Below, piece after piece: positions 26,896 to 35,990 of a DNA stretch of 50,911 nucleotides; position 1 is the first letter of the stretch, and each line of letters starts with the position of its first letter. Below the pieces are notes generated by a model, which was given only the letters and a program-made list of their open reading frames with translations, was not told the origin of the DNA and ran no database searches. Source of the DNA: Pseudomonas farsensis. GTDB taxonomy: Bacteria > Pseudomonadota > Gammaproteobacteria > Pseudomonadales > Pseudomonadaceae. Made by a program: the position numbers and the translations under genes. The stretch lies in NCBI RefSeq assembly GCF_014268805.2, contig NZ_JABWRF020000006.1:1-50911 (forward strand). The letters are read 5' to 3'.

Positions 26896-27000
26896 GCCTC
26901 ATCGCAGGCTGCCGCCAGCTCCCACAGGGATCTGCGCCACACCTCAATACTGGGGCTGTGTGCGGTTTCTGTGGGAGCTGGCGCCAGCCTGCGATGGGCC
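26896..27000. repeat. Inverted repeat of REP-like units
   Basis: GGCCTCATCGCAGGCTGCCG pairs with GCCAGCCTGCGATGGGCC, and the inner CCAGCTCCCACAG with CTGTGGGAGCTGG. Same family as 23083-23193. It sits between ngg and the M42 peptidase of the same operon. Confidence 0.85.
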
Positions 27001-27049
27001 GCACCGCGGCCCCCATTCACCCCACCATGTGCTCAATCGAGGAGTCCCT

Positions 27050-28234
27050 ATGCCTGAACGACACCCCGAACCCGATCTGGACTACATGAAAAAAGTCCTG
27101 CTGGAGATGCTCGCCATCCCCAGCCCCACCGGCTTCACCGACACCATCGTGCGCTACGTCGCCGAACGCCTAGACGAGCTGGGCATCCCCTTCGAGCTGA
27201 CCCGGCGCGGCACCATCCGCGCCACCCTCAAGGGCCAACGCAGCTCCCCGGACCGCGCCGTCTCGGCGCACTTGGACACCATCGGCGCCAGCGTGCGGCA
27301 GTTGCAGGACAACGGCCGGCTGGCACTGGCGCCGGTAGGCTGCTGGTCGAGCCGCTTCGCCGAGGGCAGCCGGGTCAGCGTCTTCACCGACACCGGCGTA
27401 CTGCGCGGCAGCGTGCTGCCACTGATGGCCAGCGGGCATGCGTTCAACACCGCAATCGACCAGATGCCCGTGAGCTGGGACCACGTCGAGGTGCGCCTGG
27501 ATGCCTACTGCACCAACCGCGCCGATTGTGAGGCGCTGGGCATTGGTATTGGTGACTTCGTGGCCTTCGACCCACTGCCGGAGTTCACCGACAGCGGCCA
27601 TATCAGCGCCCGCCACCTGGATGACAAAGCCGGCGTGGCTGCGCTGCTGGCGGCCCTCAAGGCCGTGGTCGAAAGTGGCCACCAACCGCTGATCGACTGC
27701 CACCCGCTGTTCACCATCACCGAAGAAACCGGCTCTGGTGCCGCAGGCGCCCTGCCCTGGGACGTCAGTGAATTCGTCGGCATCGACATCGCCCCGGTGG
27801 CCCCCGGCCAGTCGTCCAGTGAACATGCAGTGAGCGTGGCCATGCAGGACTCCTCCGGCCCCTATGACTACCACCTGTCCCGGCACCTGCTCAAACTTGC
27901 TGCCGACCAGGAACTACCGGTACGCCGCGACCTGTTCCGCTACTACTTCAGCGACGCCCACTCGGCAGTCACTGCAGGCCACGACATCCGCACCGCGCTG
28001 GTGGCGTTCGGTTGCGATGCCACCCATGGCTACGAACGCACCCATATCGACAGCCTGGCGGCTTTGAGCCGGCTGCTGTGCGGCTACCTGCTGAGCCCGC
28101 CGGTGTTTGCCAGCGACTCGCACCCGGGCAATGCCTCGCTTGAGCGCTTCAGCCACCAGTTGGAGCACGACGCGCAAATGGAAAGCGATACACGGGTACC
28201 GCCCGTCGACAGCCTGGTGGGCAACAAAGACTGA
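27050..28234 (+). CDS. M42-family peptidase of the NAGGN system
   Basis: A 394-residue metallopeptidase relative. Metal-site motifs visible are SAHLDTIGA, HLDDKAGVAALL and TEETGSGAAG, which give the two-zinc M42 ligands and the catalytic Glu. Homologues next to ngg are known as NAGGN-system peptidases, with a presumed but unproven role in processing or turning over the osmoprotectant. The start at 27050 has AGGAG upstream; the earlier frame is in the repeat. It is the third gene of the operon but is separated from ngg by that repeat. Confidence 0.88.
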   Translation: MPERHPEPDLDYMKKVLLEMLAIPSPTGFTDTIVRYVAERLDELGIPFELTRRGTIRATLKGQRSSPDRAVSAHLDTIGASVRQLQDNGRLALAPVGCWSSRFAEGSRVSVFTDTGVLRGSVLPLMASGHAFNTAIDQMPVSWDHVEVRLDAYCTNRADCEALGIGIGDFVAFDPLPEFTDSGHISARHLDDKAGVAALLAALKAVVESGHQPLIDCHPLFTITEETGSGAAGALPWDVSEFVGIDIAPVAPGQSSSEHAVSVAMQDSSGPYDYHLSRHLLKLAADQELPVRRDLFRYYFSDAHSAVTAGHDIRTALVAFGCDATHGYERTHIDSLAALSRLLCGYLLSPPVFASDSHPGNASLERFSHQLEHDAQMESDTRVPPVDSLVGNKD

Positions 28235-28313
28235 AGTGAGCGGCGTGCGTGCTGCACGTACGCCGCGCTTCGCGTAGCATCGAGCAACCTTTGCCGAGAC
28301 CCTCACCACCACC

Positions 28314-28541
28314 ATGCTGATCCCCTACGACCAACTCGAAGCCGAAACCCTCACCCGCCTGATCGAGGACTTCGTCACCCGCGATGGCACCGACAACGGT
28401 GATGACACGCCGCTTGAAACCCGCGTGCTGCGCGTGCGCCAGGCGCTAGCCAAGGGCCAGGCATTCATCCTGTTCGATATGGAAAGCCAGCAGTGCCAAT
28501 TGCTGGCCAAGCACGATGTGCCTCGGGAACTGCTGGGCTGA
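28314..28541 (+). CDS. YheU family protein
   Basis: A 75-residue acidic protein with the YheU pattern: MLIPYDQLEAETL start, EDFVTRDGTD, and LETRVLRVRQAL near the middle. The family is conserved in gamma-proteobacteria and has no known function. It ends 4 bases before the convergent rsmI stop. Confidence 0.82.
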   Translation: MLIPYDQLEAETLTRLIEDFVTRDGTDNGDDTPLETRVLRVRQALAKGQAFILFDMESQQCQLLAKHDVPRELLG

Positions 28542-28545
28542 CCGC

Positions 28546-28731
28546 CTAGCTTTCGCCCTCGCGCCGTTGCTGCTCCTTGATGCGCCGATACACCTCAGAG
28601 CGATGCACCTGCACATCACGCGGGGCGGTGATACCCAGGCGCACCTGGCCGTTGTCCAGTGCCACGACCTGAATCCTGATGTGCTCGCTGATGAGGATGA
28701 CCTCGCCGACTTCACGTCCGATTACCAGCAT
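28546..28731 (-). CDS. rsmI: CsrA/RsmA-family RNA-binding regulator (RsmI type)
   Basis: A 61-residue CsrA protein starting MLVIGREVGE; P. putida is known to carry RsmA, RsmE and RsmI. It binds GGA motifs in mRNA leaders and blocks or alters translation under Gac/Rsm control. The ATG at 28731 is the right start (the conserved MLVI); a GTG five codons earlier only extends it. Two GGA motifs (at the ribosome site and 5 bases before the ATG) could allow autoregulation. The assignment to RsmI, not RsmA or RsmE, rests on length and sequence and is moderately sure. Confidence 0.8.
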   Translation of the reverse strand: MLVIGREVGEVILISEHIRIQVVALDNGQVRLGITAPRDVQVHRSEVYRRIKEQQRREGES

Positions 28732-28860
28732 GCTCCGTACCTCCACAACAGGAAAAATCGGAGCCTGCTACATGGCACTTCGCCTCTACAATCCTCTGCG
28801 GGCGAAATAGACCAAGCCTACAACTAAGGGTAAATATTCCTACACACCGCAACAGTCAGC

Positions 28861-29676
28861 TCAATTTGTCGGTTTGCGTGCCTTGGCGCGCATCTTCTGC
28901 GCCATATCGGCCATCTCGTCATACAGCTTCTCAGGCGCCTGGCACTTCAGTTGCCAGGCCTGGCGCCCCGCTTCGTGGGGCAGAATCAAAAATTCACCCG
29001 CCTCGACCTGGCGGTGAATGTGCTCGGCAATGTCCGCAGCGCTAATGGGCGAGCCTTCCAGCAACTTGCCAACCTGCGCCTTCATGGCAGGGTTCGGCCC
29101 CCTGAACGAATCCAGCAGGTTGGTCTGGAAGAACGACGGGCACACCACGTGCACCGCCACCTCGACCTGGCGCAGTTCCACCAAAAGGCTTTCCGACAGC
29201 GCCAGTACCCCGGCCTTGGCCACGTTGTAGTTGCTCATGCCCGGCCCCTGCATCAGCGCGGCCATGGAGGCAATGTTGATAATCCGCCCGCGGCTGCGCT
29301 CAAGCAGCGGCAAGAACGCCTTGCAGCCTTTGACCACGCCCATCAGGTTGACCGCGATCTGCCAGTCCCAGTCCTCCAGCGACAGCTCGGCGAAAAAACC
29401 GCCAGAGGCCACGCCAGCATTGTTGACGATCACATCGCAGCCGCCAAAGCGTTCCTCGCAGGCCTGGGCCAGCGCGGTCAGCTGGCTGTAGTCGCGTACA
29501 TCGCAGCGCTGCACGAAGCCGTCGCCACCGGCTGTACGCACCAGGTCCAGGGTTTCTCGAAGGCCGGCCTCGTTGACGTCGGCCAGCGCCAGTTGCCAGC
29601 CGTCACCAGCCCAGCGCACGGCAATTTCGCGGCCCAGGCCCGACCCGGCCCCGGTGATCATCATTCGGTTATGCAT
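28861..29676 (-). CDS. Short-chain dehydrogenase/reductase
   Basis: A 271-residue classical SDR with the NAD(P) loop TGAGSGLGREIA, NNAGVASGG, a catalytic Ser (NIASMAALM) and Tyr-x3-Lys (SNYNVAKAG). Start at 29676 (MHNRMMITGAG); the longer frame upstream has no family match. Substrate unknown. It stands alone, and the promoter is in 29677-29898. Confidence 0.85.
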   Translation of the reverse strand: MHNRMMITGAGSGLGREIAVRWAGDGWQLALADVNEAGLRETLDLVRTAGGDGFVQRCDVRDYSQLTALAQACEERFGGCDVIVNNAGVASGGFFAELSLEDWDWQIAVNLMGVVKGCKAFLPLLERSRGRIINIASMAALMQGPGMSNYNVAKAGVLALSESLLVELRQVEVAVHVVCPSFFQTNLLDSFRGPNPAMKAQVGKLLEGSPISAADIAEHIHRQVEAGEFLILPHEAGRQAWQLKCQAPEKLYDEMADMAQKMRAKARKPTN

Positions 29677-29898
29677 GGGTGCAGCCCGGTTGTTGTGGGA
29701 ATCGCTGGAGTCTAGCCAGACTTCAGGGGCGCCAGGTGCGGCATCAGGAGGGTGAATATGGGGGTATCGCAGCCGTGCACAGCGAAACGGCAACAACAGG
29801 CGAATATCGATGGAATCTTTGCTCACCCGCACCGGTCGGAATCTGTAAGCGGCTGGCAACGCCCAGCGCTTGACCCTCAATCACGCAAGGATTCCGCC

Positions 29899-30051
29899 AT
29901 GACCACGATCCTCATCATCATCCTCATCCTGCTGCTGGTCGGTGGCTTACCGGTCTTCCCTCACTCCCGTTCATGGGGCTATGGCCCGTCGGGTATCATC
30001 GGTGTGGTGCTGGTGGTGCTGCTGATCCTGGTGTTGCTGGGCCGCATATAG
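29899..30051 (+). CDS. DUF3309 small membrane protein
   Basis: A 50-residue protein with two hydrophobic segments joined by a Gly/Pro/Ser loop (SRSWGYGPSG), matching the DUF3309 family. It is common as a lone small gene in proteobacteria, with unknown function and possibly stress-related expression. A strong stem-loop follows 21 bases after the stop. Confidence 0.8.
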   Translation: MTTILIIILILLLVGGLPVFPHSRSWGYGPSGIIGVVLVVLLILVLLGRI

Positions 30052-30072
30052 GCCTGCAGTCATCGCGCTAAC

Positions 30073-30102
30073 GAAAACGCCCCGCATCTGCGGGGCGTTT
30101 TC
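30073..30102. terminator. Bidirectional rho-independent terminator
   Basis: The stem GAAAACGCCCCGCA pairs with TGCGGGGCGTTTTC around a small loop, flanked by A- and T-tracts. It sits between convergent DUF3309 and actP, so it can serve both. Confidence 0.9.
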
Positions 30103-30124
30103 AGTTCAGCTCAACCTCAAGCGA

Positions 30125-31789
30125 TCAGTGGGAAACCGCGCCGCTGGCGCCAAGACCGGTCTGCGAACGGACGAACTGCGGGTAGAACAGTGCGCGCTCG
30201 TTTTCGGCTGCCTTGGACTTGTCGGTGACCGAGAAGAACCAGATACCGACGAAGGCGATCAGCATGGAGAACAGCGCCGGGTACTCGTACGGGTAGATGG
30301 CTTTCTCGTGGCCGAGGATCTGCACCCAGATGGTCGGGCCGAGGACCATCAGGCCCACCGCGCTGACCAGCCCCAGCCAGCCGCCGATCATGGCGCCACG
30401 GGTGGTGAGTTTCTTCCAGTACATCGAGAGCAGCAGTACCGGGAAGTTGCAGCTCGCCGCGATGGAGAACGCCAGGCCCACCATGAACGCGATGTTCTGC
30501 TTCTCGAAGAGGATGCCCAGGCCGATCGCCAGTACGCCCAGGGCGATGGTGGTGATCTTCGATACGCGGATCTCATCCTTGTCGTTGGCCTTGCCCTTGC
30601 GCCATACGCTGGCATAAAGGTCGTGGGACACCGCCGAGGCACCTGCCAGGGTCAGGCCGGCAACCACTGCCAGGATGGTGGCAAAGGCCACTGCCGAGAT
30701 GAAGCCAAGGAAGATACTGCCGCCCACGGCATCGGCCAGGTGCACCGCCGCCATGTTGTTGCCGCCCAGCAGGGCGCCGGCAGCGTCCTTGAAGTCTGGG
30801 TTGGTGCTGACCAGCAGGATCGCGCCGAAGCCGATGATGAAGGTCAGGATGTAGAAGTAGCCGATGAAGCCAGTGGCGTACAGCACGCTCTTGCGCGCTT
30901 CCTTGGCATCACTGACGGTGAAGAAGCGCATCAGGATGTGTGGCAGGCCAGCGGTACCGAACATCAGCGCCAGGCCCAGGGAGAACGCCGAGATCGGGTC
31001 TTTGACCAGACCGCCCGGGCTCATGATGGCCTCGCCTTTGCTGTGCACCTTGATGGCTTCGGAGAACAGGGTGTTGAAGTCGAAGCCTACGTGTTTCATC
31101 ACCATCAGTGCCATGAAGCTGGCACCAGACAGCAACAGCACGGCTTTGATGATCTGCACCCAAGTGGTGGCCAGCATGCCGCCGAACAGCACGTACATGC
31201 ACATCAGGATGCCCACCAGGATCACCGCAACGTGGTAGTCCAGGCCGAACAGCAGCTGGATCAGCTTGCCGGCACCGACCATCTGCGCGATCAGGTAGAA
31301 CGCCACCACCACCAGCGAGCCGGAGGCCGACAGGGTGCGGATTTCTTTCTGCCCAAGGCGGTAGGAGGCAACGTCGGCGAAGGTGTACTTGCCGAGGTTA
31401 CGCAGGCGTTCGGCGATCAGGAACAGAATGATCGGCCAGCCGACCAAGAAACCGATGGAGTAGATCAGGCCGTCATAGCCCGAGGTGAACACCAGCGCGG
31501 AAATACCCAGGAACGAGGCCGCCGACATGTAGTCGCCGGCAATCGCCAGGCCGTTCTGGAAACCGGTAATACGGCCGCCTGCTGCATAGTAGTCAGAGGC
31601 CGATTTGTTGCGCTTCGAGGCCCAGTAGGTAATCCCCAGGGTAAAAGCCACAAAGGCGACGAACATGGCGATGGCGGCAACGTTCAGCGGCTGCTTGTGC
31701 ACTTCGCCGGTGAGCGCATCAGCGGCCCACACAGCGGGGGCAAAGGCCCCGCAGGCCAGGACGGCCAGGGTTTTGGCGTGTCGGATCAT
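30125..31789 (-). CDS. actP: Cation/acetate symporter
   Basis: A 554-residue sodium:solute symporter (SSS family) with an N-terminal signal-like segment and about 13 helices; it takes up acetate and similar short carboxylates. Its ATG overlaps the stop of the DUF485 gene by 4 bases, the usual actP-yjcH pair. A terminator follows. Other SSS permeases share this sequence, but the DUF485 partner supports actP. Confidence 0.9.
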   Translation of the reverse strand: MIRHAKTLAVLACGAFAPAVWAADALTGEVHKQPLNVAAIAMFVAFVAFTLGITYWASKRNKSASDYYAAGGRITGFQNGLAIAGDYMSAASFLGISALVFTSGYDGLIYSIGFLVGWPIILFLIAERLRNLGKYTFADVASYRLGQKEIRTLSASGSLVVVAFYLIAQMVGAGKLIQLLFGLDYHVAVILVGILMCMYVLFGGMLATTWVQIIKAVLLLSGASFMALMVMKHVGFDFNTLFSEAIKVHSKGEAIMSPGGLVKDPISAFSLGLALMFGTAGLPHILMRFFTVSDAKEARKSVLYATGFIGYFYILTFIIGFGAILLVSTNPDFKDAAGALLGGNNMAAVHLADAVGGSIFLGFISAVAFATILAVVAGLTLAGASAVSHDLYASVWRKGKANDKDEIRVSKITTIALGVLAIGLGILFEKQNIAFMVGLAFSIAASCNFPVLLLSMYWKKLTTRGAMIGGWLGLVSAVGLMVLGPTIWVQILGHEKAIYPYEYPALFSMLIAFVGIWFFSVTDKSKAAENERALFYPQFVRSQTGLGASGAVSH

Positions 31790-32097
31790 TGTTTGGCCTC
31801 CTCGAGAATGGCCTTGTTCAGCTCGTCGAACTCGCCGTTGGCGCGACGCACGTAGATGGCGGTGAGCACAAAGGCCGAGATGATCAGGCCAACGCCCAGG
31901 GGAATGCCCCAGGTGATCGACGAATCAGGGCTGAGCTTGGTGCCAAGCAGGTGCGGACCATAGGCGATGAGGAGGATGAAACCACTGTAGAGGCCGAGCA
32001 TGATTGCCGAGAGAATCCAGGCAAAACGCTCGCGCTTGCTGACCAGTTCCTTGAAGCGCGGACTGTTCTGTATCGAGAGGTAAATGCTGTCGTTCAT
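31786..32097 (-). CDS. DUF485 membrane protein (YjcH-like)
   Basis: A 103-residue protein with two transmembrane helices and conserved SPRFKELVSKRERFAW near the start and VRRANGEFDEL near the end. It is the standard partner of ActP and is thought to help the transporter. AGGA precedes the ATG. Upstream is a 475-base stretch (32098-32572) that holds repeats and no gene. Confidence 0.85.
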   Translation of the reverse strand: MNDSIYLSIQNSPRFKELVSKRERFAWILSAIMLGLYSGFILLIAYGPHLLGTKLSPDSSITWGIPLGVGLIISAFVLTAIYVRRANGEFDELNKAILEEAKQ

Positions 32098-32295
32098 TGT
32101 TTTTGTCCTAGCAGCACAGATTAGGGAGAACCCGACTCCACTTTATGCTGCCGTACAACGCCAACCAGACGACCTTAGTCTTAGATGCAACGGTGTTTTG
32201 CAGATTGCGTAACAAAAGTTCGAAGACATCGCGGGGCCGTGCTCAACCGCAATATTGCTGGTTGGACCCAATCCTGTGGGAAATGATAGAGAGTC

Positions 32296-32442
32296 GTGGC
32301 GAGCGGGCTTGTCCCGCGTTGGGCTGCGCAGCAGCCCTGAAAACCCAGGGCTGCTGCGCAGCCCAACGCGGACAAGCCCGCTCGCCACAAAGGAGCTCCC
32401 CACAAGCAGATATATCTGGCGGGAACAGGTTTGTACAAAACC
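32296..32442. repeat. Second copy of the long palindromic repeat
   Basis: Arms 32296-32337 and 32348-32388 pair, with one base missing in the right arm. The right flank (32405-32442) carries AGATATATCTGGCGGGAACA and GTACAAAACCATAG, matching in reverse the left flank of 8544-8580. Unlike the first copy, the outer arms are not symmetric. Confidence 0.85.
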
Positions 32443-32525
32443 ATAGAAACTCCCATGAGGCCAATTGCCTCGGAAAAACCCTAAAAGCACAAGGGGCAAG
32501 CAGCGCCCCCAAAAGCCACACAGGC

Positions 32526-32556
32526 CTCGTGGGAGCGGGCTTGCCCCGCGATGAGT
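32526..32556. repeat. Single REP-like unit
   Basis: The unit CGTGGGAGCGGGCTTGCCCC then GCGATGAG is one half of the inverted repeats at 19387, 35267 and 42309. It lies just after the betX stop. Confidence 0.7.
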
Positions 32557-32572
32557 CTTTGAATGCTACCGG

Positions 32573-33424
32573 TTACTTACCCGTCCACTCCTTGACCCGC
32601 TCCGGGTGCTTGGCAACCCAGTCTTCAGCGGCTTTTTCAGGCTTGGCGCCTTCCTGGATGGCCAGCATCACTTCGCCGATCTCATCCTTGGACTGCCAGC
32701 TGAACTTCTTCAGGAACTCGGCAACTTCCGGGGCTTTGGTCGCCAGTTCCTTGCTGCCGATGCTGTTTACGGTTTCAGCAGCGCCATAGACGCCTTTAGG
32801 GTCTTCGAGGAACTTGAGCTTCCACTTGGCGAACATCCAGTGCGGCACCCAGCCGGTAACGGCAATGGACTGCTGCTTGGCATAGGCGCGGCCCAGTTCG
32901 GCAGTCATTGCAGCGCCGGAGCTGGCCTGGAGTTTGTAACCGGTGAGGTCGTAGTCCTTGATGGCTTGTTCAGTCTTGATCATTACACCGGAGCCGGCAT
33001 CGATGCCGACCAGCTTCTGTTTGAAGCTGGTATCGGTTTTCAAGTCTGCAATGCTGTTGGCCTTGACGTATTCGGGGACGATCAGGCCGATCTTGGCGTC
33101 TTTGAAGTTGGGGCCGTAGTCGACCACGTTGTCTTTGTTCTTGGCCCAGTACTCGCCGTGGGTAACCGGCAGCCAGGCGGAGAGCATGGCATCGAGTTTG
33201 CCCGTGGCAACGCCTTGCCACATGATGCCGGTGGCCACCGCCTGCAACTTGACGTCGTAGCCGAGTTTCTGCTTGATCACTACGGCGGCTACGTTGGTGG
33301 TGGCGACACTGTCCGACCAACCATCCACATAACCGATGCTAACTTCTTTGGCCATTGCTTGCGCAGTGCTCATGGCCAATACCAGGGCAGTACTTACGCC
33401 CAGGAAACGTCGCTTATTCATCAA
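32573..33424 (-). CDS. betX: Orphan glycine betaine-binding protein
   Basis: A 283-residue OpuAC-type periplasmic binding protein with a signal peptide ending near Ala-Met-Ala-Lys. Aromatic residues suited to a quaternary-ammonium box are visible (WSDSV, WLPVTHGEYW, WVPHWMF). In P. aeruginosa the betaine-binding orphan BetX lies next to the same actP/DUF485 pair, and I use that synteny for the name. Such orphans serve a shared CbcWV permease elsewhere in the genome. Two adjacent ATGs compete; GAGG is upstream of both. Confidence 0.82.
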   Translation of the reverse strand: MMNKRRFLGVSTALVLAMSTAQAMAKEVSIGYVDGWSDSVATTNVAAVVIKQKLGYDVKLQAVATGIMWQGVATGKLDAMLSAWLPVTHGEYWAKNKDNVVDYGPNFKDAKIGLIVPEYVKANSIADLKTDTSFKQKLVGIDAGSGVMIKTEQAIKDYDLTGYKLQASSGAAMTAELGRAYAKQQSIAVTGWVPHWMFAKWKLKFLEDPKGVYGAAETVNSIGSKELATKAPEVAEFLKKFSWQSKDEIGEVMLAIQEGAKPEKAAEDWVAKHPERVKEWTGK

Positions 33425-33643
33425 AGCATCCCCTCGTCAGGTCTTGGAGATTGCATCATCGACCTGCCAAGGCGCACGACCTGCTCTGTCAGCGACCTCC
33501 AGCGTACGATCAACGACAGCACTGTGCCATTAGCGCCATCTGGCCGCCGATGCCTGCGCGATCCTTGCATGCCAAAGGCTTGGCGCCGGGCTACTATCAC
33601 AGGCTTTGGTTGGCCACGGCCAAGCCTTTCACCGAATCAGACG

Positions 33644-35194
33644 ATGGACCGCCCGATGCCTCGCCCTCTTTACCTGCTCTGCTGCCTGCTCGCGCTCACC
33701 GGCCTCGCGGCCCTCTGGTATGGCCTCGGCAAACCAGTGCACCTGCCCGATGCCGCCAGCCCCACGCACAAGCTGCAATGCGCCTCCTATACCCCATTCG
33801 ACAAGGACCAGTCGCCGTTCGACCAGCCGTTTCGCCTGCGCCCTGCACGCATGGACGCCGACCTCGCATTGCTGGCCGAGCGTTTCGAGTGTATCCGCAC
33901 CTACTCGCAGACCGGCCTTGAAGCCATCCCGGCGCTGGCGCGCAAGCATGGCCTGAAAGTGATGCTGGGGGCGTGGGTCAATGCCAACCCGGTCGACACC
34001 AACAAGGAAATCGCGCTGTTGATCGACGCCGCCAACGCCAACCCGGATGTGGTCAGCGCGGTGATCGTCGGTAACGAGTCGCTGCTGCGCAAAGAGGTCA
34101 CCGGCGAGCGCCTGGCGCAGTTGATCAAGCGGGTCAAAGGCCAGGTAAAGGTGCCGGTGACCTACGCCGATGTCTGGGAATTCTGGCTGCAGCACCCGCA
34201 GGTAGCACCTGAAGTGGACTTTCTGACCATCCACTTGCTGCCGTACTGGGAAGATGACCCACGTGGCATAGACGCGGCCTTGGCGCATGTTGCCGAGGTG
34301 CGCGAGGTATTCGGCAAGCGCTTTGCCCCCAAGGACATCCTGATTGGCGAGACGGGCTGGCCGAGTGAAGGCCGCCAACGTGAAACCGCGGTGCCCAGCC
34401 GGGTCAACGAAGCGCGGTTCATCCGCGGCTTCGTTGCCATGGCCGAGACCAACGGCTGGCGCTACAACCTGATCGAAGCCTTCGACCAGCCATGGAAACG
34501 CGCCAGCGAAGGTGCGGTGGGTGGTTATTGGGGGCTGTACGACGCGGATCGGCATGACAAGGGCGTGCTCGAAGGCCCAGTGAGCAACCTGGCGTTGTGG
34601 CCGCAGTGGTTGCTGGCCTCGGGGCTGCTGTGGCTGGCGACCCTGATTTTCGCCGGGCGCCCGGCCGATAGCAGCGCGGCGCTGCTGTTGCCGCTGCTGG
34701 CGGCGCTGGGCGCAGCCAGCCTGGGCCTGTGGGGCGAGTTGGTGCGCCTGAACGCACGTTTTGCCGGCGAGTGGCTATGGGCCGCGCTGCTGGCCGGGCT
34801 CAACCTGCTGGTGCTGGCCCACGGCGCGCTAGCCCTGGCCCAGCGCGAGGGTTGGCGGCAGCGGGCATTCGCCTGGTTGCAGGGGCATGCCGGCAAGTGG
34901 CTGTTGGCAGCGGGGTTCGCGGCGGCGGTGAGCATGCTGGCGATGGTCTTCGACCCGCGCTACCGCAGTTTCCCCAGTGCTGCACTGCTGTTGCCGGCGC
35001 TGGTGTATGCGGTACGGCCAGTGCGGGCGCGGCGTGCCGAGGTGGCCTTGCTGGCGTTGATCATTGGCGCCGGGGTGGCGCCACAGCTGTATCAGGAAGG
35101 GTTGAGCAACCAGCAAGCGTGGGGCTGGGCGCTGGTCAGCGTGCTGATGGTGGCCGCGCTATGGCGCAGTTTGCGCATGCGCACAGCCAGTTGA
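33644..35194 (+). CDS. GH17-family membrane beta-1,3-glucan enzyme
   Basis: A 516-residue protein with a helix at about 6-27, a GH17 TIM-barrel (about 45-310) and a C-terminal membrane region of about six helices. The acid/base Glu is in VGNESLL and the nucleophile Glu in GETGWPSEG, followed by GGYWGLYD. Related Pseudomonas proteins have beta-1,3-glucan transferase activity, so it may shape periplasmic or surface glucans. The start at 33644 is a choice; ATG 33656 is also in frame and both ribosome sites are weak. A long upstream open frame is antisense to betX and is not coding. Confidence 0.78.
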   Translation: MDRPMPRPLYLLCCLLALTGLAALWYGLGKPVHLPDAASPTHKLQCASYTPFDKDQSPFDQPFRLRPARMDADLALLAERFECIRTYSQTGLEAIPALARKHGLKVMLGAWVNANPVDTNKEIALLIDAANANPDVVSAVIVGNESLLRKEVTGERLAQLIKRVKGQVKVPVTYADVWEFWLQHPQVAPEVDFLTIHLLPYWEDDPRGIDAALAHVAEVREVFGKRFAPKDILIGETGWPSEGRQRETAVPSRVNEARFIRGFVAMAETNGWRYNLIEAFDQPWKRASEGAVGGYWGLYDADRHDKGVLEGPVSNLALWPQWLLASGLLWLATLIFAGRPADSSAALLLPLLAALGAASLGLWGELVRLNARFAGEWLWAALLAGLNLLVLAHGALALAQREGWRQRAFAWLQGHAGKWLLAAGFAAAVSMLAMVFDPRYRSFPSAALLLPALVYAVRPVRARRAEVALLALIIGAGVAPQLYQEGLSNQQAWGWALVSVLMVAALWRSLRMRTAS

Positions 35195-35266
35195 ACCAGC
35201 CCCCACACGCTATCGTGGGAGATCACCCAGCCCTTCCGGGCTGCGCTGCCGCGCAGAGAACTGGGC

Positions 35267-35343
35267 AACGTGGGAGCGGGCTTGCCCCGCGATGCGATGT
35301 TGGCAGTGCTATCGCTATCGCGGGGCAAGCCCGCTCCCACGTT
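35267..35343. repeat. REP-like inverted repeat, 27-base perfect arms
   Basis: Arms 35267-35293 and 35317-35343 are perfect complements (AACGTGGGAGCGGGCTTGCC then CCGCGAT) with a 23-base loop. A half unit (GGGAGCCGGCGCCAGCCTGC) follows at 35377-35400. It lies between convergent genes. Confidence 0.9.
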
Positions 35344-35414
35344 TCGATGTAAATCAGTCAATTAGCGTTTTTTCTATGGGAGCCGGCGCCAGCCTGCGAT
35401 TAGGCCGGCAAGGT

Positions 35415-35777
35415 TCAGCGCCGCGCCCTGACCAGACGCAACCCGGCCAACACCACGGTAAACACGGCAATGCTGGCGGTATACAGCACCAGCGCCGGCA
35501 CACCGAGGAGCAATGCCACCAGCGCCAACCACCAACCGGCCCGCCGGGGGACGCACTGGGCGATCAGTGCCAGACCCAACCCCGCCCAGGCAATAACCTG
35601 GAAGTGAATCAACAGCCCCAGCTGCGAACGCACCTGGCATTGCCAGTACTGCCCGGGGGCGGCGCACAGCCCGACCCAACTGGCATCTTCCATCAGCCCG
35701 TAGCGCACGCCATAGCTGGCCGCCAGCCACGCAACCAGCAAACCCAGCAGCACACAGCCCTGCAGCAGACGAGACAT
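35415..35777 (-). CDS. Small polytopic membrane protein
   Basis: A 120-residue protein with about three to four hydrophobic segments and four Cys, two of them in CAAPGQYWQC. The start at 35777 has GGAG 7 bases before the ATG. I do not recognise a family. It stands alone, convergent with the GH17 gene. The 213 bases up to 35990 hold no other gene and serve the divergent hydrolase gene. Confidence 0.65.
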   Translation of the reverse strand: MSRLLQGCVLLGLLVAWLAASYGVRYGLMEDASWVGLCAAPGQYWQCQVRSQLGLLIHFQVIAWAGLGLALIAQCVPRRAGWWLALVALLLGVPALVLYTASIAVFTVVLAGLRLVRARR

Positions 35778-35990
35778 CCGGTTCTCCAATAGCGGTCATC
35801 GAAACGATGCATGATCGCCCAGCGCCCGACTTAAGGCAAAATCATGGCCATGCAGCTATGTTGCTCAATACCAGCAACACCCGCACGACAACATCTGGGG
35901 CGACAAACACCCGCGCACCTGGCAACTTTGGCAAGGGCGCTGTGGTCCTAAATCCGGTACCGCACCTGCTTACTATTTCTGGGGAAATGA

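Noticed and set aside
24606..27020. 804-codon minus-strand open frame
   Set aside because: Antisense to the NAGGN amidotransferase and ngg genes; composition is that of a shadow frame.
32606..33643. Upstream extension of the GH17 frame
   Set aside because: It runs antisense to betX. The signal/membrane helix typical of the N-terminus begins at about 33660, so the start is at 33644 or 33656.
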